A stretch of 64,000 nucleotides of DNA from Bacteroidales bacterium (GTDB lineage Bacteria > Bacteroidota > Bacteroidia > Bacteroidales > F082). The stretch is taken from contig JAGBQJ010000043.1 of assembly GCA_017632935.1 (NCBI GenBank), positions 1 to 64,000 on the forward strand. Direction: 5' to 3'. The notes under the pieces were generated by a model. That model was not told the origin of the DNA, searched no databases, and was given only the letters and a program-made list of their open reading frames with translations. Position 1 is the stretch's first letter; the number at the start of each line of letters is the position of its first letter. Below are positions 1 through 7,572 of this stretch, piece after piece. The position numbers and the translations under genes are program-made.

Positions 1-366
1 AATGACAAGTTCGTTGTTCCAGTTGAAATACATTCCTTTTTCTGGGTAAACGGTGAAACTGATATGGGATGGGTAGGTTTCACAAGTCAACTCTACGGTA
101 CGGGTGTAACAATAGACTCCTGGTGAACCAAAATCCAAAGTTTCGCTTCCGTAATTTTGGTCAGTGTTATAATCGGAAAGTTGGGTCTGGTCCCAGGTCA
201 CTCGACAAACAACTGCTTCATTGTCTTGGTTGATGAATTTCACCGTTTGCCCCATTTGGTAGGGAATGGCTGTAGCGTCTTCTTCTGAGAGCGGAACATA
301 GTCGTTTCCCTTTTTGCATGAGCTAATCGCTAAAAGCACCATGCACATCATGATAATCTTTTTCAT
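1..366 (-). CDS. Lipoprotein of unknown function, C-terminus beyond the window
   Basis: The 122 visible codons begin MKKIIMMCMVLLAISSC, a short signal peptide with a lipobox whose Cys is residue 17, so an envelope lipoprotein is expected. The rest is polar with no motif I recognise; the Tyr/Thr-rich segments alternating with charged residues look like beta-strands. The gene reads off the left edge, so its C-terminus is not seen. It starts 14 bases after the stop of the DUF3244 lipoprotein gene and is probably in one transcript with it and with the TPR/HTH gene. Function unknown. Confidence 0.75.
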   Translation of the reverse strand, partial: MKKIIMMCMVLLAISSCKKGNDYVPLSEEDATAIPYQMGQTVKFINQDNEAVVCRVTWDQTQLSDYNTDQNYGSETLDFGSPGVYCYTRTVELTCETYPSHISFTVYPEKGMYFNWNNELVI

Positions 367-380
367 TGTTGACAGGTTTT

Positions 381-821
381 TCATTGTTGTATGGTTTCAT
401 TGGTGATACTATGATTAATTTCTGATGGGTTTTCGAAGTGGAACCAGCCCAAGGCTTCGTCCACGCCGTTGGTGATGTAGAGCTTGTAGTCGCCGGTAGG
501 TTCGTTGCCCATAAAGATGCGTAGCGTAGCTGGTTGTTGCTTGGCTACCCTTCGTGCGTAGAGCACATCACCGCTGCGTGTGGTAAGGGTGATTCCGCAG
601 TTTTCGACAGTTTCGTTGAAGTAAACGTAAACGATATTGTCCACCAATTCCGCGTAAATGTTGACATAACGCATGTTGGGTTTTATCATCGAACCTTTTA
701 GGTCGATTTTGTCCTTGTCATCGCCTGAAACATAATCCATCGTGAGCTTTTGTTTCTCGCACGAAACAAACATCAAAGTAATGATGGTGCAAAGAGATAA
801 GATTAAAGTTCTGTATTTCAT
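381..821 (-). CDS. DUF3244-type small lipoprotein
   Basis: A 146-residue protein with signal peptide MKYRTLILSLCTIITLMFVSC (lipobox Cys 21), then a single beta-sandwich-like domain. Features of the Bacteroidetes DUF3244 family are visible: IDLKGS near the start, a conserved Arg-Tyr, then GDVLYARRV and a final GDYKLYI, the usual pattern of a small Ig-like domain. An in-frame ATG four codons upstream (833) would overlap the preceding gene; the ATG at 821 gives the better signal peptide and leaves a 4-base gap after the upstream TAA. In this phylum DUF3244 proteins often accompany TPR/HTH regulators, as here. Role unknown, possibly an accessory ligand of the upstream sensor (inference). Confidence 0.8.
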   Translation of the reverse strand: MKYRTLILSLCTIITLMFVSCEKQKLTMDYVSGDDKDKIDLKGSMIKPNMRYVNIYAELVDNIVYVYFNETVENCGITLTTRSGDVLYARRVAKQQPATLRIFMGNEPTGDYKLYITNGVDEALGWFHFENPSEINHSITNETIQQ

Positions 822-825
822 GGTT

Positions 826-2397
826 TTAAACATTTTCTTTCATTTTGTTATTGAGGCTAATGCGGATTTTGTCCACATTGTAAACGCTGCAACCGAGCAC
901 ATTGGCATATTCCTGACGCGAGAGTTTGAAATGCGAGAGCAGGCAGTAGCGGAATTCCATATCGCTGAGGTCAGGATATTGTTTATGCACAAAAGCGATG
1001 AAGCCCGGATGTACCCCTTCGAAAGCGGCTTCGAAACCGGCCCAATGGTCTTCGCCGTCAAAAAGCGACTTTTCCAAGTCCTTGAAGGCTATCGGATTGC
1101 TTCTGTCGCGCGACAATACTTCGAAACACCGGATGATGTTGCATTTCTGAAGGTATTCGTCTTTCAGCTTGTCGCCAAATTCTGCTTGCAGTTCGCTTTG
1201 TTGTGCGTTCTGCTTCTGCAGTTCATCATATTGTGCTTGCATCGCAGTCTGCTCTTGCTGTTGTTGCGCATTGCGTTTCTTCAACTCAAGCAGATTGGCA
1301 TTGATCTCCGCCTCGATGCGCTTCTTCTTCAAGGCATTGAGAATCAATATGGTGACTAAAACTAAGGCTGCAATCAGGACAATGGTGAGCACGATGATCA
1401 GCCTTTGCCGTGAGAGCATTTGGCGGTTGTGTTGATTGGCCTGCGCCTCAAAGTCGTATTTCTTCTGGATTTCGAGGACGGAGCTTTGGGTTTGGTCGCT
1501 GAGGATGTCCAAGGCCACCTGTTCGTGCTGTTTTTCAAACTGGTAGGCTTTTTCGTAATCGCCCACCGCCAAAGCATCCTTGATGAGGAAGCCATAGACG
1601 GCGGCTTGCGTCTCGGGACTGCATTCCACGGTTTCCATCGCGTTGAGCATCTGTGCTTTATAGTAATCTAAGGAATCGCGATTGTCCAATGCCAAATAGA
1701 CCTTTGCTAAATTGAGCAAGGCGATGGGGCGCCATTTTTCGTCCACCAAAGGCACGGATTTACGAAGACAATCCAATGCAGCATCGTAGTCATCAATCAG
1801 TTGATAAGCAACAGAGTAGTTGTTCCAAACCGAGGCTTCAGTCACCTTGTCTTGTGCGGTTTGGGCCAAATTCAAGGCTTGGTCGAGGTAGACAAAGGCG
1901 CTATCATATTCGTCGATGACGATGTTCATCATGGCCACGGCGTTGAGGCATTTGGCTTTACGCGAGAGGCTGTCGCCCCACAACTCTGCCGCGGCTTTGT
2001 AGTTGGTGATGGCTTCGGCTTCGTTGCCGCTATTGTTGAGCAGGTCACCTATATAATATTGCGCAAAGGCAGCGCTGACTGAGTCGCCAACCATTCGCCC
2101 ATACATGTCAGCTTCCTTGTAGCAGTTCATCGCCGACTCATATTCCTTTTTGGCTTGACGCACGCAACCGCTGTAGAGTGAGGCAGGGGCGGCGTTTTCA
2201 TAATCCTTTTGCTTCACGAAGTAGTCGTAGGCCTCAAAGATTTGGTCCTCGTTGCTGATATCCTCGTATGCCTTGTACTTGGTGCGCACCTCATCCACAA
2301 CGGTGGCCATGCGTTCCGTCTTGCCCTTGCTGCCACACGCAGGCAATAGCAGAAGCAATCCGAAAACCAACCCTAGCATTTTTGCTGTCCGATTCAT
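826..2397 (-). CDS. Membrane-anchored TPR sensor with C-terminal HTH
   Basis: A 523-residue protein. It starts with a lipoprotein-like signal (LLLLPAC, Cys 21), followed by TPR-type helix pairs to about residue 310, one strong transmembrane helix (LIIVLTIVLIAALVLVTILI, about 331-355), a Gln/Glu-rich coiled coil and a C-terminal helix-turn-helix ending near IRISLNNKM. The layout implies periplasmic TPRs, one membrane pass and a cytoplasmic DNA-binding end, a one-protein transmembrane regulator common in Bacteroidetes. An in-frame ATG at 2466 lies upstream of a good -7 box (2433-2440), so the ATG at 2397 is chosen. A paralogue of the same architecture lies at 50810-52153. Ligand and targets are unknown. 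Confidence 0.85.
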   Translation of the reverse strand: MNRTAKMLGLVFGLLLLLPACGSKGKTERMATVVDEVRTKYKAYEDISNEDQIFEAYDYFVKQKDYENAAPASLYSGCVRQAKKEYESAMNCYKEADMYGRMVGDSVSAAFAQYYIGDLLNNSGNEAEAITNYKAAAELWGDSLSRKAKCLNAVAMMNIVIDEYDSAFVYLDQALNLAQTAQDKVTEASVWNNYSVAYQLIDDYDAALDCLRKSVPLVDEKWRPIALLNLAKVYLALDNRDSLDYYKAQMLNAMETVECSPETQAAVYGFLIKDALAVGDYEKAYQFEKQHEQVALDILSDQTQSSVLEIQKKYDFEAQANQHNRQMLSRQRLIIVLTIVLIAALVLVTILILNALKKKRIEAEINANLLELKKRNAQQQQEQTAMQAQYDELQKQNAQQSELQAEFGDKLKDEYLQKCNIIRCFEVLSRDRSNPIAFKDLEKSLFDGEDHWAGFEAAFEGVHPGFIAFVHKQYPDLSDMEFRYCLLSHFKLSRQEYANVLGCSVYNVDKIRISLNNKMKENV

Positions 2398-2432
2398 GTT
2401 GTCCAAAGTTATACTGTGTTGTTTTGACAACG

Positions 2433-2440
2433 CAAAAGTA
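2433..2440 (-). promoter_or_regulatory. Bacteroidetes -7 box for the TPR/HTH gene
   Basis: On the minus strand the bases read TACTTTTG, a match to TAnnTTTG, 36 bases before the ATG at 2397. It would drive the TPR/HTH regulator and the two lipoprotein genes after it. Confidence 0.6.
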
Positions 2441-2572
2441 TTACAAAAAATGCTTGAAAAATGCAATAGAAATGGCCATTACAAACTTTTCAAACACTAT
2501 GTCGTTGAAAATCTGTTAGTTGAACAATTGGATTACAAACTTTTTCAAGGCTCAAAAGACCATAAAAACACG

Positions 2573-2598
2573 AAAGGAACCCCAATTGAGGTTCCTTT
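2573..2598. terminator. Hairpin terminator downstream of argF
   Basis: A 9-bp perfect stem, AAAGGAACC paired with GGTTCCTTT, with an 8-base loop. It lies in the 336-base gap between the argF stop and the TPR/HTH promoter. The A run before and T run after the stem would let it act in either direction. Confidence 0.6.
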
Positions 2599-2616
2599 CA
2601 TGTTTAAACCCTTGTC

Positions 2617-2700
2617 GTCATCGCGGACTTGATCCGCGATCTCCTAAGCATTAAGGACTCCTTTGTGCGTAGGAGATGGCGCATGTTCCTCCGCCATGAC
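2617..2700. repeat. Intergenic inverted repeat (GTCAT..ATCTCCT type)
   Basis: The left arm runs from GTCATCGCGG to CCGCGATCTCCT, and the right arm, on the opposite strand, from GTCATGGCGG to GCCATCTCCT. It contains the smaller palindrome ATCGCGGA..TCCGCGAT. This is the usual form of a dispersed intergenic repeat. Apart from this, the hairpin at 2573 and a promoter, I see nothing in the gap 2398-2733. Confidence 0.55.
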
Positions 2701-2733
2701 GGTAAAAGGCGTTAATGATGTTGTTCCTGGTGA

Positions 2734-3735
2734 TCAGTCGCCCAGCGTGGCCACCATGACGGCCTTGATGGTGTGCATGCGGTTCTCGGCCTCGTCGAAA
2801 ACGATGCTGTTCTCGCTCTCGAACACGTCCTCGGTGACCTCGATGCCGTTCAAGCCGAACTTCTCATAGACGTCGCGGCCAGCCTTGGTCTCCAGATTGT
2901 GATACGAAGGCAGGCAGTGCATGAATTTGCACTTGGGATTGCCAGTCTTTTTCATCAGGGCAGCGTTGACCTGGTAAGGCATCAGCATCTTGATGCGCTC
3001 TTTCCACACGCTGTCGGGCTCGCCCATCGACACCCAGATATCGGTGTAGATGAAGTCAAGACCTTTCACGCCCTTCTCCACGTCGTCGGTGACGGTAAGT
3101 TTGGCACCGGTTTCCTTGGCGATTTCCTGGCACTTCTTGACAAGATCTTTGGCCGGCTGCAGTTTCTTGGGGGCGATGATGCGGATGTCCATACCCATCT
3201 TCACGCCACCGACCATCAGGCTGTTACCCATGTTGTAACGGGCATCGCCGATATAAGCGAACTTCACCTGGTTGAGGGGCTTGTCGGTATGCTCCTGGAT
3301 GGTGAGGAAGTCGGCCAAAATCTGAGTGGGGTGAGCTTCGGCGGTAAGACCGTTCCACACAGGGACGCCGGCGTATTGTGCCAGTTCCTCGACGGTGGCC
3401 TGGTCGAAGCCACGGTACTCGATGCCGTCGAACATGCGACCCAGCACGCGGGCGGTATCTTTCATGCTCTCTTTGATGCCGATCTGGCTACCGGTGGGAC
3501 CGAGGTAGGTCACATGGGCACCCTGGTCTTTGGCGCCAACCTCGAAGGCGCAGCGTGTGCGGGTCGAGGTCTTTTCGAAGATGAGGGCAATGTTCTTGCC
3601 CGTGAGGTGGGGTTGTTCGGTACCTGCATACTTGGCGGCCTTGAGGTCGGCTGCAAGTTTCAGTAAGAACTTAATCTCTTCCGGAGTGAAGTCCAACAAC
3701 TTCAGGAAGTTTCTGTTTCTGAGGTTAAATGCCAT
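2734..3735 (-). CDS. argF: Ornithine carbamoyltransferase
   Basis: Transfers the carbamoyl group of carbamoyl phosphate to ornithine to give citrulline, in the cytoplasm. At 333 residues it has the family's usual length. Visible motifs: carbamoyl-phosphate loop STRTR (57-61), HPTQ (135-138), ornithine-side WVSMGE (235-240) and the catalytic HCLP (273-276). The sequence resembles the enterobacterial ArgF/ArgI type more than the shorter N-acetylornithine enzyme of some Bacteroidetes. No other arginine genes are nearby and a terminator follows, so it seems to be a single-gene unit. The direction (synthesis or arginine catabolism) cannot be told from sequence alone, but synthesis is the default. 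Confidence 0.95.
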   Translation of the reverse strand: MAFNLRNRNFLKLLDFTPEEIKFLLKLAADLKAAKYAGTEQPHLTGKNIALIFEKTSTRTRCAFEVGAKDQGAHVTYLGPTGSQIGIKESMKDTARVLGRMFDGIEYRGFDQATVEELAQYAGVPVWNGLTAEAHPTQILADFLTIQEHTDKPLNQVKFAYIGDARYNMGNSLMVGGVKMGMDIRIIAPKKLQPAKDLVKKCQEIAKETGAKLTVTDDVEKGVKGLDFIYTDIWVSMGEPDSVWKERIKMLMPYQVNAALMKKTGNPKCKFMHCLPSYHNLETKAGRDVYEKFGLNGIEVTEDVFESENSIVFDEAENRMHTIKAVMVATLGD

Positions 3736-3776
3736 TTTATTGTTGAATTAAATGTGAATGATTCTAAAAAGCGCTG

Positions 3777-3784
3777 CAAAATTA
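3777..3784 (-). promoter_or_regulatory. -7 box for argF
   Basis: The minus strand reads TAATTTTG, 41 bases upstream of the argF ATG (3735), a match to TAnnTTTG. Confidence 0.55.
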
Positions 3785-3820
3785 GTCTTTTTTCCTTTAC
3801 CTTTCAATAAATTAAACAAC

Positions 3821-3828
3821 TATCTTTG
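3821..3828 (+). promoter_or_regulatory. -7 box almost touching the DUF3109 start codon
   Basis: TATCTTTG ends only 4 bases before the ATG at 3833, so transcription should begin at or very near the start codon and give a leaderless or nearly leaderless message. Confidence 0.55.
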
Positions 3829-3832
3829 CGCC

Positions 3833-4396
3833 ATGATTATTCTTGATAATGTTGTCGTCACAGACGAGTTTTTGAACGCCCAATTCTGCTGCTGCCTGCC
3901 GCGCTGCAAAGGCTGGTGCTGTGTGGCTGGCGATGCCGGTGCACCTCTCGAAGCCGCTGAAATAGAGCGTATTGAAGACAACCTTGACGCCATCAAGCCC
4001 TATATGCGCCCCGAAGGCATTAAGGTGGTGGAAGAAAATGATGTCTACGATTACGATGAGACAGGCGAACTCGTCACGCCCTTGGTGAACGGCGAGGAAT
4101 GTGCCTTTGTATATTTTCACGAGAACGGCACCGCGCTCTGCGCCATCGAAAAAGCATATCTCGAAGGCAAATGCGACTTCTGGAAACCGATTTCATGCCA
4201 TTTGTATCCCATTCGCCTTGTGGAAAAAGACGGTTTTACCCATATCCTCTACCACGAATGGAGCGTGTGCGTGCCTGCCAAGCGTAAAGGCGAACGCGAC
4301 GGTATCCCGTTGTGGAAGTTTCTCCGCGAGCCGATGATTCGTAAGTTTGGTGAGGATTGGTATGAACGCTTCGCGCAGTTGGCAGTTAGGAGTTAA
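3833..4396 (+). CDS. DUF3109 family Cys-rich protein
   Basis: A 187-residue soluble protein. The N-terminal cluster CCCLPRCKGWCC (19-30), with later Cys residues near CAIEKAYLEGKCDFWKPISCHLYPIR, matches the DUF3109 (YkgJ-like) family, whose Cys residues are thought to bind metal or an iron-sulfur cluster. Biochemical role is not established. An ATG at 3758 would extend the N-terminus through the promoter, so the ATG at 3833 is chosen; it begins a well-conserved MIILDNVVVTDEFL. The last codons and stop lie inside a short repeat (4375-4410) shared with the end of the convergent MBOAT gene. Confidence 0.85.
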   Translation: MIILDNVVVTDEFLNAQFCCCLPRCKGWCCVAGDAGAPLEAAEIERIEDNLDAIKPYMRPEGIKVVEENDVYDYDETGELVTPLVNGEECAFVYFHENGTALCAIEKAYLEGKCDFWKPISCHLYPIRLVEKDGFTHILYHEWSVCVPAKRKGERDGIPLWKFLREPMIRKFGEDWYERFAQLAVRS

Positions 4397-4410
4397 CAGT
4401 TAGCAGTTTA
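4375..4410. repeat. GCAGTTAG-type short tandem repeat carrying two stop codons
   Basis: Repeats of the kind GCAGTTAG, GAGTTAAC, AGTTAGCAG. The TAA of the DUF3109 gene (4394-4396) and, on the other strand, the TAA of the MBOAT gene (4408-4410) both lie in it. Confidence 0.5.
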
Positions 4411-6291
4411 GAACTGGAAATAAATAAATGCCTGCAAGTCGGCTGTGATGAACTGGTAGATAATGAACACCACAACGATACAGACCAACGCCATCACAGC
4501 GGTGGGCATTTTGGCAAACCAAATACGATAGCGCCGCTTGAAGTTCTCAGGCAACCAGTGGATGGTCATGCCTATCAAGATGAGGATGAAGACGTTGCGA
4601 TAGTGCCAAACGATGTCGGGGACCTTGCTCCAGTCCCAATGGCCGCCCATTTGATTAACCATGTTCTTGGCGGTGTTCCAAGCGGTCTCGTTGGCCACGG
4701 CGGGGTCAAGGTTGGAGCCACTGCGGAAGAAGAGTCGGGTGAAAGTGATGAAGGTGAAGGTCTGGAAGACCGCCCAGGCGTCTTGCAGCCACTGCCAGGC
4801 TTTTTTGCCGCCGAAGAGGTTGTAGAGCATTCGGATAACATTGCCTCCCAACACAATCATGCACCATACGAAGAGCACATTGAACACGGGCTGCGGCACG
4901 AAAATGCAAAGCACCCGCAGCAGTATGGTAACGGCCAATATAAATAAGGTGCGCCCATACACGCTCCAGTCTTTCCAGAAGTGGAAGAAAATCATGCCAA
5001 TGCCGTTCAAGCCGCCCCAGATCATGAAGTTCCACGAGGCGCCGTGCCAAAGCCCGCCCAGCAGCATGGTGTCCATGCGGTTGATCTCCGTGGTGATTTT
5101 CTTGCGTTTCTCAGGCTTGAAGATGGCGATAAGGGTGAGGATAAGTGCCAACACACCAACACCCAATCCAATCCACCAGCTGCCCGAAAGGAAGACGGCG
5201 ATGGCGGCAATCATGATGATGATACAGAAGGTGCCGAAGGTGGCGTTGCGGTTGCCGCCCAAGGGGATATAGAGGTAGTCCATCAGCCAGCGCGAAAGCG
5301 AGATATGCCAACGTTTCCAGAACTCACCCGGGTTTTTGGCCTTGTATGGTGAGTTGAAGTTCTTGGGCAGGTAGAAGCCCATCAGCATGGCCACGCCAAT
5401 GGCGATGTCGGTATAGCCCGAGAAGTCGGCATAGACCTGCAGGGAATAGCCAAACAAGGCCATCAGGTTCTCAAAACCTGTGTAGAGCAAGGGCTGGTCG
5501 AAGACGCGGTCGATGAAGTTGACGGCGATGTAGTCGCTGAGCACGATTTTCTTCACCAAGCCGTTGATGATCCAGAACACGGCGATGCCGAACTGTTTGC
5601 GGCTGAGGAAGTATTTCTTGTGCAGCTGTGGGATGAACTCGTTGGCCCTCACGATAGGACCTGCTACCAGCTGCGGGAAGAAACTGACATAGAAGCCGAA
5701 GTCGAAGATGTTGCGAACAGGCGCGATGCGCTTGCGGTAGACATCCATGATGTAGCTGATGGCCTGGAAGGTGTAGAACGAGATACCCACCGGAAGCACA
5801 ATGACATCGACGCTAAAACGGTTGTCGCCCGTGACTTGGTTGCCCACCCAAGAGAAGACGTCGAACACACGGAACTGAAGGCCTGTCAGGTTGTTGACAA
5901 CGTCGGTGATGAAATAGGCGTATTTGAAATAGAAAAGAATAGACAGGTTGACGATGACACTCAGTCCCAAGATGACATTACGGCTGCCGTCTTTCTTTCG
6001 CGTGTTGAGCCATCGGGCCGCGAAATAATTATATAAGGTGATAAAGACCAGTATTAGTACGAAGAGGCCGCTAGTCTTGAAGTAGAAGAACAAGCTGACG
6101 AAAAACAGGAAGGTGTTGCGGAGCAAACACTTGTTTTTCACCAAGCAGAACACGGCAAACACCAAAGCGAAAAACGCCCAGAAATAGAATTGGGTGAACA
6201 ACAGCGGGTGTGCCTTGTCGAACGAGAACAAGTTGCTCAAGAAATCCAACGCTATGCTGGGAAACTGTGCTATGTTGGGAAAGTATTCCAT
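4408..6291 (-). CDS. MBOAT family O-acyltransferase (AlgI-like)
   Basis: A 627-residue multi-pass inner-membrane protein, somewhat longer than AlgI/PatA because of a long loop in the second half. Family motifs are RWHISLSRWL (about 326-335) and GGLWHGASWNF (about 407-417), whose His is the expected catalytic residue. Relatives pass an acetyl group from a cytoplasmic donor across the membrane to a periplasmic esterase/transferase that acetylates a polysaccharide such as alginate or peptidoglycan. It is the last gene of a four-gene minus-strand operon, 3 bases after an SGNH protein gene. The acceptor polymer is not known; a LysM protein at the head of the operon hints at peptidoglycan (inference). 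Confidence 0.9.
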   Translation of the reverse strand: MEYFPNIAQFPSIALDFLSNLFSFDKAHPLLFTQFYFWAFFALVFAVFCLVKNKCLLRNTFLFFVSLFFYFKTSGLFVLILVFITLYNYFAARWLNTRKKDGSRNVILGLSVIVNLSILFYFKYAYFITDVVNNLTGLQFRVFDVFSWVGNQVTGDNRFSVDVIVLPVGISFYTFQAISYIMDVYRKRIAPVRNIFDFGFYVSFFPQLVAGPIVRANEFIPQLHKKYFLSRKQFGIAVFWIINGLVKKIVLSDYIAVNFIDRVFDQPLLYTGFENLMALFGYSLQVYADFSGYTDIAIGVAMLMGFYLPKNFNSPYKAKNPGEFWKRWHISLSRWLMDYLYIPLGGNRNATFGTFCIIIMIAAIAVFLSGSWWIGLGVGVLALILTLIAIFKPEKRKKITTEINRMDTMLLGGLWHGASWNFMIWGGLNGIGMIFFHFWKDWSVYGRTLFILAVTILLRVLCIFVPQPVFNVLFVWCMIVLGGNVIRMLYNLFGGKKAWQWLQDAWAVFQTFTFITFTRLFFRSGSNLDPAVANETAWNTAKNMVNQMGGHWDWSKVPDIVWHYRNVFILILIGMTIHWLPENFKRRYRIWFAKMPTAVMALVCIVVVFIIYQFITADLQAFIYFQF

Positions 6292-6294
6292 AGG

Positions 6295-7572
6295 TTATCG
6301 TTTTGCGTTGGTTTTAACGTGTTCCAAATAGCGGCTGATCAAGGCGTTATAAAGCAGGTCGCCGATGAGCTTGTAGCCGTCGCCGGTGAAGTGAATCTTG
6401 TCTCTCTGTGCCAACCCTGCGTTCTCCCAATCCTTCATCGAATATAGTCCGCCCATCACGTCAAACTGGTCCCACACGGCGGCGTTGTGTTGTTTGCCCA
6501 GCTCCATAAAGGCCTGTTCGACGATGAGGCCGTTAGGGTTGACTTCATAATAACCTCTTCTCTTTTTTCTTCCTTTCACATATTTGTAGCTGTCGTTGTT
6601 GGTAACGAAGAGCAGGGCGCAGTCGGGGTTGACGCGCTTGATGATACGGATGAGAGCGTCGTAGTTTCTTTTAAAGTAAGTGACATCGAAGTCTTTCTCC
6701 GCCGCATCGTTGATGCCGATGCCGAAGATGACGAGGTCGGGCTTGATGAGTTTGAGGTCACGCTCAAAGTCATCACAACGCAGGTAGGAAGGCAGACTGG
6801 CACCGTTCACGCCCACGCCATGCAGGCTGATGCCTGGCATGCCGTTGTCCAACAGCACGCCCGTGAGGGTGAACTCGCCCGGCATGGCTTCAAAGAAGAT
6901 GCAGATGGAATCGGTGAGGGCAGGTAGCTGGAAAGTGTAGGTGTCCTGGCTTTCGTCGTGTGTGCCTTGTAGGGTTTTGCCTTTATAACCGATGACGGGC
7001 ACCACGTCTTCAGTCTCCGAAAAGCCGATGAGCGTCACCTTGTTGAATTCAAATCTTGGACTAATGGCCGTGACCCGACGCTCGCGGGTGACGATGCTCA
7101 CCGAGGCGTCGGCATCGGTGGTGGTAATGGCCGCGCCAGCCAGTCCCATGCGTTTGTCGGTCTCCTTGCGCACGGCGTTGCGGCAGTAGTCCCATGAGCC
7201 TGTGGAGCTCACACGGAAATGCGAGGGGTTATTGGTGCCGCCCGCTGCGAAGGGGAAGACGAAATATTGTCCGCCAATCAGGTCGGGGGCGATGCCGAGC
7301 AAGTCGTTGCGGAATTGTTGGGTGAACACGCCGGCTTGCACGTGTGAGCCGCCAATATGCATGATGCTGAGGTTGCCTTGGCCGAGGAAAAGCACCGAGT
7401 CGAGCTTTTCGAAGAAACGCTCCATGTCTAGGCTGTCGCCTGGGTAGATGATACGGTTGCGGTCGAGATGGGCAAACTCCAAGTCGTCGACAGGCTTCAG
7501 CAGTGACCCTGTTTGGGCGAAGGCTGGCATAAAAGCCAACAGCAATCCTATGGCAATCAGCGTTTTTTTCAT
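6295..7572 (-). CDS. Secreted SGNH/GDSL hydrolase-like protein (downstream copy)
   Basis: A 425-residue protein with signal peptide MKKTLIAIGLLLAFMPAFAQ. SGNH blocks: nucleophile block HIGGSHVQ (Ser 76, with Gly in place of the Asp of GDS), the Asn block FGIGINDAAE near 287, and the DxxH block DKIHFTGDGY near the C-terminus. An insertion separates block I from the rest, as in AlgJ/AlgX and PatB-like partners of MBOAT proteins. It overlaps the upstream SGNH gene by 4 bases (ATGA) and precedes the MBOAT gene by 3, so the three are probably translated together. Likely the periplasmic O-acetyltransferase or esterase that works with the MBOAT protein; which direction is not visible. Confidence 0.85.
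   Translation of the reverse strand: MKKTLIAIGLLLAFMPAFAQTGSLLKPVDDLEFAHLDRNRIIYPGDSLDMERFFEKLDSVLFLGQGNLSIMHIGGSHVQAGVFTQQFRNDLLGIAPDLIGGQYFVFPFAAGGTNNPSHFRVSSTGSWDYCRNAVRKETDKRMGLAGAAITTTDADASVSIVTRERRVTAISPRFEFNKVTLIGFSETEDVVPVIGYKGKTLQGTHDESQDTYTFQLPALTDSICIFFEAMPGEFTLTGVLLDNGMPGISLHGVGVNGASLPSYLRCDDFERDLKLIKPDLVIFGIGINDAAEKDFDVTYFKRNYDALIRIIKRVNPDCALLFVTNNDSYKYVKGRKKRRGYYEVNPNGLIVEQAFMELGKQHNAAVWDQFDVMGGLYSMKDWENAGLAQRDKIHFTGDGYKLIGDLLYNALISRYLEHVKTNAKR

Noticed and set aside
742..1359. A 205-codon plus-strand frame opposite the TPR/HTH gene
   Set aside because: Overlaps two real genes on the other strand; the Leu/Phe-rich translation is that of an antisense of charged coiled coil.
2773..3666. 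A 297-codon open frame on the plus strand opposite argF
   Set aside because: argF is certain and complete; the antisense translation is Leu/His/Gly/Val-rich without domains, a shadow.
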